Shown here piece after piece: positions 56,101 through 64,000 of a stretch of 64,000 nucleotides of DNA. The position numbers and the translations under genes were made by a program. Under the pieces are notes generated by a model that saw only the letters and a list, made by a program, of their open reading frames with translations, did not search any database and was not told the DNA's origin. The first letter of the stretch is position 1. Every line of letters begins with the position of its first letter. The stretch lies in the NCBI GenBank assembly GCA_009599575.1, contig VWND01000064.1:868001-932000 (forward strand). The letters are read 5' to 3'. The DNA comes from Blumeriella jaapii (Eukaryota; Ascomycota; Leotiomycetes; Helotiales; Drepanopezizaceae).

Positions 56101-59100
56101 TGCAAGGGATCGACGTCCTTGATACTTTTGATCTTAACGGTTCCGGGACTGCGAATGATCATAGCTTGGGCGTTCATACCATACCGGGGTATTTCTTGAG
56201 GGAATGATGTCACGATCGTACCTCCAACTCCCCATGCAAAGACTGGAGCACCCCTCCACCGTTGCAAAGGATCGTTCTCTCGGCCATCGGTTGGGGCAAC
56301 GTAGCTAAGACTTGTTGAAAACCCTCTAGGGCGTCCAGTTGAAGCGGCAGACGGCATTGGATGATAAGCATTGCCGACTCGTGGCGATGTTGGAGCTTCA
56401 ACAGAAGCCGGTCGTTGATAGGGCGTAGGAGCAGTCATTTCAAATTTCGAACCGGCGAACGCACTGCCTGGAGATTGAGTTTGTGATCTTTCCGGAGGGA
56501 CAAAGGGCTGAGGTGGGCCATACGCAGTTGGCTGGGGCTGATAGTTGGATAACGCACGCTTTGGGGGAGAACTTCCAAATCTAGAAGCAAGTGCTTGTGG
56601 TGGAGGCGGTGTTGATATCGTGCGAGTCATTGAAGGTTGCACCTGCTGGTTCGTATGGTTTTGTGGTAACTCGCCATATTGCCTCGTCGATCTCGGAGAC
56701 AGTTGAATGTTCTCTTCGACCTCCTTGGTAGATGGTAAGGGATGAGTCCTCGGGTTGGGATCATACCCGGAGCTGCTAGCCCGTCGACCCCCGTTGGATC
56801 CCTCGGAGAACGAACCATGGAAGCGTGATTCATGGTTTCTCTCAAAATAAGCCAGAGGACTTGAAGTCCGAGGTTGATGAGGAAGCATGGGTGCCGGCTG
56901 CGCAGGTTGAGCATTGCCAGGAACAGTATAGGATCCAGCTCTCTGACCTGGGGGTGCAGGTGAGTATCGTGACTGAGCAGCCGAAGACGGAGCTGTTTGG
57001 CTGTGTAGTAGCGGTGGAGGCGCGGGGGAATATCTTGCGGCACTGACAGTAGGTACATTTCCCGTAGGTAGTGATGTGTAAGGACTAACTCTTTCAGGTG
57101 CAATGAGTCCTTGGACCTGAGGCGGGGGCTGCACTGGACGCTGTTGAATCGGTTGCTGCTGAATAGCGGGAGGGGCGTATGGGTTTCTTGCTGGGCTCGT
57201 CAGAGGTGGAGGCATAGCACCTGGAGGGCCATAAGGACTCGGGGGAACAGATGACACAAGTGCAGTCGTATTTCTGGAAACTTGCTTTGGTCTGGACATT
57301 GGCAGCTCCTCGAAAAACCCGCTCTGTGAATGTCGCAAAGTCTGGGGCCGCGGAGGTTGCTGGGCTACACTTGGCTGCTGTCCACCCTGCTGAGCATGGC
57401 TACTTGTGGGCGGAGACACGCTGGAAGAAGGACCACGAGGTGCTGCATTGTACATGCTAGAGCTTCTTGGAGGTGCATTATCTACCGCAAATTGCGCTGG
57501 GCGGTTCATTTGTGCCATGCTTACTCTTTTTCTGGGCTTCACGACTTCCATTGGCAGATCGTAGGGTGATGCATATCCTCCCTTTGACTTATCTGCAAAG
57601 CTTTGAGCCTTTGGCATTTCCGGTCTTGCAGGAGTTGGCTGGAAGTTGGAAACAGGTGGTGACATGTATGGCGATGGTGTCACACCTGTGCCATTGGACT
57701 GAGAGAGATCAGTGTAAAGAGGTGCAACAGGAGCATAGGAATTCCTTGACGCCGGAGCAGGGGCTGTAGCGGCCCCCGTTGGAAGGTACTTGTTACTGCT
57801 GCTGGTAGGGCGCTGAGCTGCCCCCGTGAAGCTGTCGTTTCCTGCCACGTGACCATTTGTAATTGTAACGGGCGCTGGCATAGAGGCGCTTGTCTGCTGG
57901 GAAAACAAGTCATTGGCCCCCTGGTCATCATCCTCCAGAAACCCTTCGTCGTCGCTCCCAAAAACCGTCGCTGGGTCGAAGCCCGTGTTTCCCACAGGCT
58001 CATCATCGTCATCATCTGGCAAAAGTTCGTCGTCGTCGTCAGCTAGGAATTCGTCCCCAGCTAAAGCAGCTTCCCATTTTGCGGCAAGATCTCCTTCTTC
58101 CGCTTCACGGCCTCCGGACTGCTCTGCAAGGTTGCCATCTGCGGAAACAATCGTGCTAGATGATACAGCAATGTTGTTATTAATGGATAGCGCCGGTTGA
58201 CTCTGAGAACTTGCTGTCCGGGCTTCTTCACGGATCGGCTCGTGTGTTTGCTCATGTGGCTGATAATGTAAAGAGTCCATGACCTCTGAAGTAGATTTTC
58301 TTTGCAGAGGCGGTCGACCTTCGGGATCTTGTGCGTCATCTTCACCTTTGTTTACTTGTGCAAAGAAGTCCTCCTCGTCCGCGTCGAATGTCGCAAACGG
58401 GTCATTTACACCCGATGACTGAGCTGGAACGCCCTCGTCTTTTTGTTGAACCAGCGGGAGTCCTTCGTTATAACGAGCTTCGGATGCTTCGGCCTCTTCC
58501 GGCTGGACATCTCCCCCGCATGTCTGTCCATGAAATGATAACCGTGTCTGATTATCATCACCCGCCTCATTTCCCTGCTCAAAGGGCTTGTCACTCCTTA
58601 ATTGGTTCAAACCCTGGGCAAAGAAATCTGCCTCTGGATCATTCTCCTCGCCTCCAAACAGATCTTTGGGTATCTCCTGCGCAACCTCGTTCATAATGTC
58701 GTCCACCTGATTATGCGCCAGCGGTTGATCGTGCGTGTGGGAGCCCAGAGAATGTGTAGGCAGCACCTGCGGAAAAGAATTCGTCCCATCTGACCGAGTC
58801 ATCGATTGAAACGGATCTGTATCCGTCTTTTGAAGATTCCATTGTGAGTCAACCTCATCGTCCTCCCCCCAGTTAACCTCCTCCGAAACCGTCCTTGTAA
58901 AGGACATCATACTAAGATGCCTATTCGCGTGGCTTGGGGCTTCCGATGAAACCTCGGACTTGTTCAGCTCGGTCGGGTCTGGCTCCTCGGTGCTATTATG
59001 CCACGTTTTCTCGTCCGATTCGACGCGCCCTGGACTGGCTAGCGACGTGGTGAGCGGATCCGGGGCATGCTCTGATTCCGGCCGAGCGTTAATGCTCTGT

Positions 59101-59318
59101 GATGCGTCCGGCTGGGCATCTTGCGCTTCATCTACAGCATTCAATTCCTGGGGATGCGATGCAGGCGCAAGTGTCTGGGGCTGGGACTCGGACAGGGGCG
59201 CAGATGTTGGTCGAGGGCTCAACTCCTCGGCCTCCGGGGCTTGCGAAGTAATTGGGTCTGGTGTAGAATTCGGCATAAAGGCCGGATGCCACGATGCTCG
59301 TGAAGATGCGGACTCCAT
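53187..59318 (-). CDS. SEC16: COPII coat assembly scaffold Sec16
   Basis: Two exons, 59318-53909 and 53860-53187, around a 48-bp intron (53861-53908) with a GTGAGT donor, CTAAC branch and CTAG acceptor; 2027 residues. The frame is open to 59456, but the ATG at 59318 (MESASSRASWHPAF) matches typical Sec16 N-termini. Sec16 marks ER exit sites and organises Sec23/24, Sec13/31 and Sar1. Residues 1-1000 are long, acidic and proline/serine-rich with WGEDDEVDSQW and DLFGGEENDPEADFFAQGL motifs. From about 1020 comes the central conserved domain (RWRGAPVFAWGVGGTI, DPLQEHLASFPGPLKGKSKK), then the helical ACE1 solenoid to about 1500. The C-terminal region has KKKSFMDDDDDDIPGL, GWGLGWFGGGSKKE, FYYDPELKRWVNKK and a final TRYVDVMGDKAS. 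It is divergent from NEO1. Confidence 0.93.
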   Translation of the reverse strand: MESASSRASWHPAFMPNSTPDPITSQAPEAEELSPRPTSAPLSESQPQTLAPASHPQELNAVDEAQDAQPDASQSINARPESEHAPDPLTTSLASPGRVESDEKTWHNSTEEPDPTELNKSEVSSEAPSHANRHLSMMSFTRTVSEEVNWGEDDEVDSQWNLQKTDTDPFQSMTRSDGTNSFPQVLPTHSLGSHTHDQPLAHNQVDDIMNEVAQEIPKDLFGGEENDPEADFFAQGLNQLRSDKPFEQGNEAGDDNQTRLSFHGQTCGGDVQPEEAEASEARYNEGLPLVQQKDEGVPAQSSGVNDPFATFDADEEDFFAQVNKGEDDAQDPEGRPPLQRKSTSEVMDSLHYQPHEQTHEPIREEARTASSQSQPALSINNNIAVSSSTIVSADGNLAEQSGGREAEEGDLAAKWEAALAGDEFLADDDDELLPDDDDDEPVGNTGFDPATVFGSDDEGFLEDDDQGANDLFSQQTSASMPAPVTITNGHVAGNDSFTGAAQRPTSSSNKYLPTGAATAPAPASRNSYAPVAPLYTDLSQSNGTGVTPSPYMSPPVSNFQPTPARPEMPKAQSFADKSKGGYASPYDLPMEVVKPRKRVSMAQMNRPAQFAVDNAPPRSSSMYNAAPRGPSSSVSPPTSSHAQQGGQQPSVAQQPPRPQTLRHSQSGFFEELPMSRPKQVSRNTTALVSSVPPSPYGPPGAMPPPLTSPARNPYAPPAIQQQPIQQRPVQPPPQVQGLIAPERVSPYTSLPTGNVPTVSAARYSPAPPPLLHSQTAPSSAAQSRYSPAPPGQRAGSYTVPGNAQPAQPAPMLPHQPRTSSPLAYFERNHESRFHGSFSEGSNGGRRASSSGYDPNPRTHPLPSTKEVEENIQLSPRSTRQYGELPQNHTNQQVQPSMTRTISTPPPPQALASRFGSSPPKRALSNYQPQPTAYGPPQPFVPPERSQTQSPGSAFAGSKFEMTAPTPYQRPASVEAPTSPRVGNAYHPMPSAASTGRPRGFSTSLSYVAPTDGRENDPLQRWRGAPVFAWGVGGTIVTSFPQEIPRYGMNAQAMIIRSPGTVKIKSIKDVDPLQEHLASFPGPLKGKSKKKDVLAWLASGIEVLEQNASYMRTVQTLSHEDKRVEERVLLWKILRVFIEHDGTLEGSAVVDQAVRAVLSPGLDEDQGASGPLYATGADLSGIQQSSSTASKTDPVDPAAVDQLRKHLLRGDREKAVWDAVDKRLWAHALLISNTVSRDLYKRVAQEFVQKEVKIIGDNVEPLAALYEIFAGNFEESIDELVPPSARAGCQMVSTSQTTGPSKDAMDGLDRWRETIGLVLSNRSTDDSQALKALGKLLSGYGRAEAAHICFLFARSLSIFGGIDDPQASIVLVGSDQLRQPFDFDRELEPILLSEVFEYGATLSSNSNVAISSPHLAVYKLQHAKILAEYGFIDKALQYCESIAASVTSQTRRSPYHHSLLVSELEDLSKRLKHSPKDGTTSWISKPSMDKAKGSVWATFNKFVAGDEADSAASGSSAGNAPDVGPFSRIASGTPTISRSPSFPDVYGAQNGSFVANGSAPMAVNQASSRYAPGASSYVNHEMQSGASYGSQPRTSLEERPSGEFRRYDPPRQTSDYGLSSHLSNLGNSYTPQVASFVPQSPYTPYGNPGSSYEPSPNYAPQNTVTEPAPTNMYPIPQPLNSFDSQQPSSGSSDMQQSASNIDSQASNSFDSPSAGYQPPASASYEAPSYEPQGGGYEPPTSSYVPYEPKEPDSPVETKPKKKSFMDDDDDDIPGLKAAPASREKTKAEKDREADEAFRKAAEADGEFYHLAIIIPTNTPLAQKAKEAAPAKKGWGLGWFGGGSKKEAQDTAAAPNKPIKAKLGEASSFYYDPELKRWVNKKAGADDVQAKSSTPPPPRSAGPPRTSSAPMQAPPGASPPTAGPPTSGPRPMPIGGAPQMLAQRAVSDNTHMGFPPSPQSDDGITGGGGLSAPPPLMNRSQSNSSLRGSGPPSAPPSRPSTSMSNASSIDDLLGPAVPRKAGGAAAKKGAKKKTRYVDVMGDKAS

Positions 59319-60280
59319 CTTGATGGTATGCGGTGGGTGGGCAAAGAAGTGAATCGATACTGGAGGTGGAAATATTAGCCAGCCTTCCCTTCTCCTGTCC
59401 TGTCGAAACATCGTCATGGCACAACAAAAGGGTGATGGCAGGTGGGTAGCGAGCACACCTACTTATACAAAGGGTTCCGCTCGAGAAGACGTCAAATTCG
59501 GTATTGCGAGAGAGGGAAATGCGTCGCCATCGGTTCTGTTTGGGTGTCGGCGGAGATGTGGAGAGGTACTGTACTGTACAGTAGGTGTTCGGGCCAAGTC
59601 AGGTAAGGCCAGCTTTCGGGACGGGTCGATCGATGTTCGCGAGGCCCGTGATACTGCAAGTTGAGGCTGAGGACCAACAGCTAGCTTTGTGTAGCTGTGA
59701 CTGCGCAGTATTTGAAGAGCGACCAGAAGTGTATACGTCAGATCAAATGTGAATAACAGTTCTAGACCCATCGATCTAATTGTATCATTCTCAAAATGAA
59801 CTGATTGGGCCTCTTCTACTGTCCATGTCTTCCTGTCTACTGACCTTCTGCGACTCATCTTCTCCGCCATCAGCCACAGCCATCAGCCACATCTACCAGC
59901 CACAGTGCCACAACGGAGGCGGAATATCCAATTCCTCCGCGCTGTTCGATTCTTTCTACAAATATCTGTGGCTGAGGCCCACCATGCAAACGCCAGGCTA
60001 TGTATGCACTCACCTACCACCTGTACTGTACATACATACTAACACTTCTTACTTTACTCTCTCTTACAGCACTGTACATACAGTCGACTCCCCTTTCCTT
60101 GACAGGGTACAGACAGCTAACTTTAGCTAAGCAGCAAGTACAGTACTACTGTACTGTCCTCTACTGTACTGTGCGTCCCATTGCAACACCGACAAACTCC
60201 ACCCGAGTCAAAGGTCCCATCCCTCTCACCACCACCACCACCATCTTCCTCCCTACACGCACCGACCGCATCAATGAGGC
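59319..60280. promoter_or_regulatory. Shared divergent intergenic region SEC16-NEO1
   Basis: About 960 bp between the two start codons, so it holds both promoters and 5' leaders. GTAC palindromic tracts occur on both sides (GTACTGTACTGTACAGTAGG near 59566-59585; TACTGTACATACATAC near 60023 and ACAGTACTACTGTACTG near 60141-60158). CACCACCACC units precede the NEO1 start. An out-of-frame ATG lies 7 bp upstream of the NEO1 start at 60274. Confidence 0.5.
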
Positions 60281-63200
60281 ATGTCGTCGAGCGCATACCA
60301 TCCGCCGCCAGATGCTTCTCACTTGCCCGTCGATGATTCGGACTCCGACCTCGACCTCGACATCCAAGAGCTCGATCCCATCACCACGTCCAGATCTTCC
60401 ACCCGGAAAGACAGGCCCCACGAAGAACGCAGAGCAGGCCATATCCCGCTCCGGAACCTGCGGATGAGCGGCCTGCGAGGTCCTGGCAAGCGCAACAGGG
60501 GGTATGGAGATCTCGGGCGGGACCGAGATGCGAATTCAGAGCATCTACGCGGCCTGCTGAACGATGACGGCCCGGATCGGGACGGGGCAAACCGGCTGTC
60601 CGCCGGCAGCTTCAACAGCGCCGACGATGATGCGCCCTTGCTCCCTGGAGGAGGAGGAGGAGGAGGAGGAGGAGGAGGAGGAGGAGAAGGAGAACGAGGA
60701 CGAGGACGCCATAAACGGCGATTAAGTACGGACACCCTCTCCAGGCTGGGATCGCATATCCGCCTCCCCAGCTTCCTATCGAACGCCGGATCGCGACCCT
60801 CCCCGGAAGATGACGAGGCAGCAGAGGAAGAACACGATCCAGCGTCCTCACGAACCGTGTTGGTTGGTGCCGCCCAGTCCACGCGATTCCCGCTGAATGC
60901 CGTCTCCAATGCGAAATATACCCCCATCAGTTTCTTGCCGCGCACTTTGTATAACGAGTTTTCTTTCTTCTTCAACATGTACTTCCTGCTCGTGGCGCTT
61001 TCGCAGGCAATTCCGGCCCTGAGGATCGGTCCTCTCGACCTACATTGCGCCTTTGGTGTTTGTGTTGACGATCACGCTGGGCAAGGAGGCGTTTGACGAT
61101 ATTGAGAGGAGGAAGAGGGATACGGAGGCCAATTCCGAGGCTTACACCGTGTTGTGTTTTGCGGAGTCAGGTGTGGGATATAAGCTTCCATACCATTCGA
61201 AGAAGAAGAAGGGGAAGAAGGCAAATTTGAAGTCTATGGGGCGGTCGCTAGCCAAGGCAGATAGATTATCGGACATACAGGAAGAGGAAGAGACTGCGGA
61301 AGGCCTGGGGCGCCAGAATTTACCATCCTCCGAGGTGCGGGAAATTATGAAGAAATCGAAGGACCTGAAGGTTGGAGATGTTCTGAAACTGGGGAAAGAT
61401 CAACGACTGCCCGCGGATGTGGTCATTCTCAAGAGTTTCACCAATGAAGCAGCAATAGTAGTTGATGAGGGATTGCCCCCAGCCGTGGAGTCGCTACTGC
61501 TTTCGCCAATATCAGAGGTGCCTGTCGAGCAAACAGCTGCGACTGCGGCCGACGCTCGCGAATCCACATCAGCCCTAGACCATCCATCTGCAGCTGATGC
61601 CGCCGGACTAGGGGAAACGTTCATCAGAACTGATCAGCTTGATGGTGAGACGGACTGGAAGCTTCGACTAGGGTCGCCACTAACTCAATCGCTGGATCCG
61701 GCGGAATTCGTACGTCTTCGGGTTGTGGCTGGGAAGCCGGACAAGAAGGTGAATGAATTCGTGGGAGCGGTCGAGTTGCTGCCCAAAGGAAGAGGAACAT
61801 GCCACCCGTTTCCCGCGGAACCGTCTTCCCTGATCAATGAAATCAATGCGGAACAGGCCTCCGGCCAGGCAAGCTCGGCTCCTCTGACAATTGACAATAC
61901 AGCTTGGTGCAACACTGTCCTGGCATCAAATGCAACGACATTGGCTGTTGTCATCTATACGGGACGTGAGACCAGATCTGCGCTTTCGACATCTCAATCT
62001 CGGTCCAAAACAGGACTTCTCGAATACGAGATCAACTCCCTGACCAAGATCCTTTGCGGTTTGACTCTGTCGCTATCCATCATTCTGGTGGCGTTGGAAG
62101 GGTTTGAGCATGCCGAAGGTGTCAAATGGTATGTTAAAATTATGAGATTCTTGGTGCTGTTCTCGACGATCGTTCCTATCAGTCTTCGTGTAAACTTGGA
62201 CATGGGAAAGAGTGTCTACTCTCGGTTTATCCAGCGAGATCCTGGCATTGCCGGAGCTGTCGTCAGAACCAGTACGATTCCCGAAGAACTAGGCAGAATT
62301 GAATATCTGCTAAGTGACAAGACCGGAACTCTGACCCAGAACGAAATGGAGATGAAGAAGATACATGTCGGAACGGTTTCCTATGCCAATGAGGCGATGG
62401 ACGAGGTGATTGCATACATCAAGCAGGGTTTCTCAATTCCCTTATCCACGGATCCAACCAATTCAATGCTCATCACTCCTTCATCTACTTTCATGGCTTC
62501 AACGACCACCACAGCCGCTCGAACACGCCGAGAGATCGGATCTCGAGTCAGGGATGTCGTGCTGGCCCTGGCCATCTGCCACAATGTTACCCCGACTGTC
62601 GAGGAGAATGAGGCGGGTGAAACATATACCTCGTATCAAGCTTCCTCCCCTGATGAAATCGCCATCGTCAAGTGGACCGAGATGGTTGGCCTGCGATTGA
62701 TACATCGTGATCGCAAGGGCATGCTTCTCCAGTCTGTAGATACCGGTCGATCTGTTGTCCGGGTGCGCATTCTTGAGGTCTTCCCATTCACATCCGAGGG
62801 CAAGAGAATGGGCATCATCGTTCAGTTTATGGATGGATCCGAGAAATCTGGCAAAGTCAATCCCGATGCCGGAGAGATATGGTTCTACCAAAAGGGCGCC
62901 GATACTGTCATGACTTCTATCGTTGCCGCGAATGATTGGCTTGAGGAAGAGACTGGCAACATGGCTCGCGAAGGTCTTAGAACGCTTGTCGTTGGCCGGA
63001 AGCGCTTGTCTGTTCAACAATACCACGAGTTCGCGTCCAATTTCAAGGAAGCTTCCGTTGCCATCAATGGACGTGATGCCGGCATGGCTCGAGTCGTCGC
63101 TCACTACTTGGAGCGCGATCTCGAGCTTCTCGGCGTCACTGGGGTCGAAGACAAGCTCCAGAAAGACGTCAAGCCATCGCTAGAGCTGCTTCGAAACGCA

Positions 63201-64000
63201 GGCATCAAGATCTGGATGCTCACAGGCGACAAGGTCGAAACGGCCCGCTGCGTCGCCGTCTCCGCCAAGCTCGTTGCCCGCGGTCAATACATTCACACAA
63301 TCGCCAAGCTCAGACGCAAAGACAACGCGCAGGACCACCTCGACTTCCTGCGCGGCAAGATAGACTCTGCGCTCCTCATTGACGGCGAATCGCTTTCCCT
63401 CCTTCTCACGCACTTCCGCGCCGACTTCATCTCCCTTGCCGTCCTGCTCCCGGCCGTCATTGCCTGCCGCTGCTCGCCGACCCAGAAAGCAGATATCGCA
63501 CACCTGATCCGTGACTTCACGAAGAAGCGCATCTGTTGCATTGGCGATGGCGGCAACGACGTCTCCATGATCCAAGCTGCTGACGTCGGCGTTGGTATCG
63601 TTGGCAAAGAAGGGCGACAAGCATCACTCGCTGCCGACTTTTCCATCACGCAGTTCTGTCATCTCACCAAGCTCCTCGTCTGGCACGGCCGTAACAGTTA
63701 CAAGAGATCCGCCAAGCTCGCACAGTTCGTTATCCACCGAGGGCTCATCATCAGCGTGTGCCAGACGATGTACAGCATCGCCATCAAATTTGAGCCCGAA
63801 GGCCTGTACAAGGACTGGCTGCTGGTCGGTTATGCCACCGTCTACACCATGTTCCCCGTCTTCTCGCTCGTGCTCGACCGGGACGTCGATGAGAACCTTG
63901 CCAACCTCTACCCGGAGCTGTACAAGGAGCTCACGACGGGCTCTTCGCTCTCCTACCGCACATTCTTCGTCTGGGTCTTCGTCTCAGTCTACCAGGGCGG
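60281..64000 (+). CDS. NEO1: P4-type ATPase, Neo1/ATP9-like phospholipid flippase (partial, with apparent frameshift)
   Basis: Runs off the right edge; no intron was recognised. It moves phospholipids across Golgi/endosomal membranes at the cost of ATP, by family. The first frame (60281-61030) gives a polar N-terminus with a poly-glycine run, then TRFPLNAVSNAKYTPISFLP and the first membrane span ending ALRIG. At about 61030 the frame must shift to continue as LSTYIAPLVFVLTITLGKEA; two bases appear to be missing. Downstream everything is conserved: the actuator DQLDGETDWKLR, the phosphorylation loop LLSDKTGTLTQNE (Asp at 62316-62318), QKGADTVM in the nucleotide domain, MLTGDKVETARC, and GDGGNDVSMIQAADVGVGI. 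The wording MRFLVLFSTIVPISLRVNL is that of the Neo1/ATP9 branch. The frameshift may be a sequencing or assembly error, as no other damage is seen. Confidence 0.9.
60647..60692 (+). repeat. (GGA)n microsatellite encoding poly-glycine in NEO1
   Basis: About fifteen GGA units inside the first part of the NEO1 coding region, read as a run of glycines (about residues 123-135) followed by EGERGRGR. It lies in the cytosolic, poorly conserved N-terminus. Confidence 0.9.

Noticed and set aside
59319..59456. Upstream start for Sec16 at 59456
   Set aside because: The extra 46 residues are cysteine/phenylalanine/histidine-rich and unlike Sec16 N-termini. The ATG at 59318 gives the expected beginning.
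1..64000. tRNA, 5S or other rRNA genes
   Set aside because: I scanned by eye for cloverleaf arms, A/B boxes and the 5S core and saw none that hold up. tRNAscan-SE and Infernal would be decisive.

Overview
The window is nuclear DNA of a filamentous ascomycete (Pezizomycotina). The evidence is short spliceosomal introns (47-57 bp in most genes) with GTAAGT/GTATGT-type donors and CTAAC/CTGAC branch points; an AT-rich block of Gypsy retrotransposons that looks mutated by repeat-induced point mutation (RIP); and gene families typical of the group (a Zn2Cys6 regulator of the Ctf1/FarA type, the STRIPAK subunit Far11/PRO22, Sec16). I cannot fix the class or species from the sequence.

Layout. 1-19 kb: dead LTR retrotransposons. 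A chromodomain-type Ty3/Gypsy family is present as two opposed copies (1-2.3 kb on minus, 2.9-6.8 kb on plus). A second Gypsy family lies on the minus strand as a truncated copy (8.3-11.8 kb) and a nearly complete one (12.1-17.6 kb). They are joined by LTRs, with two 662-bp LTRs in tandem at the right edge. 19.4-22.4 kb: a transition zone with short retroposon-like repeats that carry trinucleotide tails, then minisatellites. 22.6-25.4 kb: a four-exon Zn2Cys6 transcription factor on minus. 25.4-33.1 kb: about 8 kb of simple repeats, GTAC-rich palindromic tracts and relics, with no gene I can support.

33.1-64 kb is a normal gene-bearing region: a zinc alcohol dehydrogenase (+), a four-TM MARVEL-like protein (+), an RWD/RING-IBR-RING ubiquitin ligase (-), dolichyl-diphosphate phosphatase (+), a GFA/CENP-V-like protein (+), the STRIPAK subunit Far11 (+), an unrecognised fungal protein with an internal 50-residue duplication (-), Sec16 (-) and a Neo1-type P4-ATPase flippase (+) that runs off the right edge. 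The genes are independent housekeeping or regulatory genes rather than a cluster. Two divergent pairs share intergenic DNA (ubiquitin ligase/phosphatase and SEC16/NEO1), and several products serve the ER-Golgi system (Sec16, Neo1, Cwh8).

I found no convincing new multi-gene system. The points most worth a second look are the apparent frameshift in NEO1, the internally duplicated orphan protein, the five-copy retroposon-like family with a shared 3' end, the nested and tandem LTR arrangement, and the stop-free 48-bp intron in SEC16. Exon borders were placed by hand from splice signals and reading frame, without transcript data.
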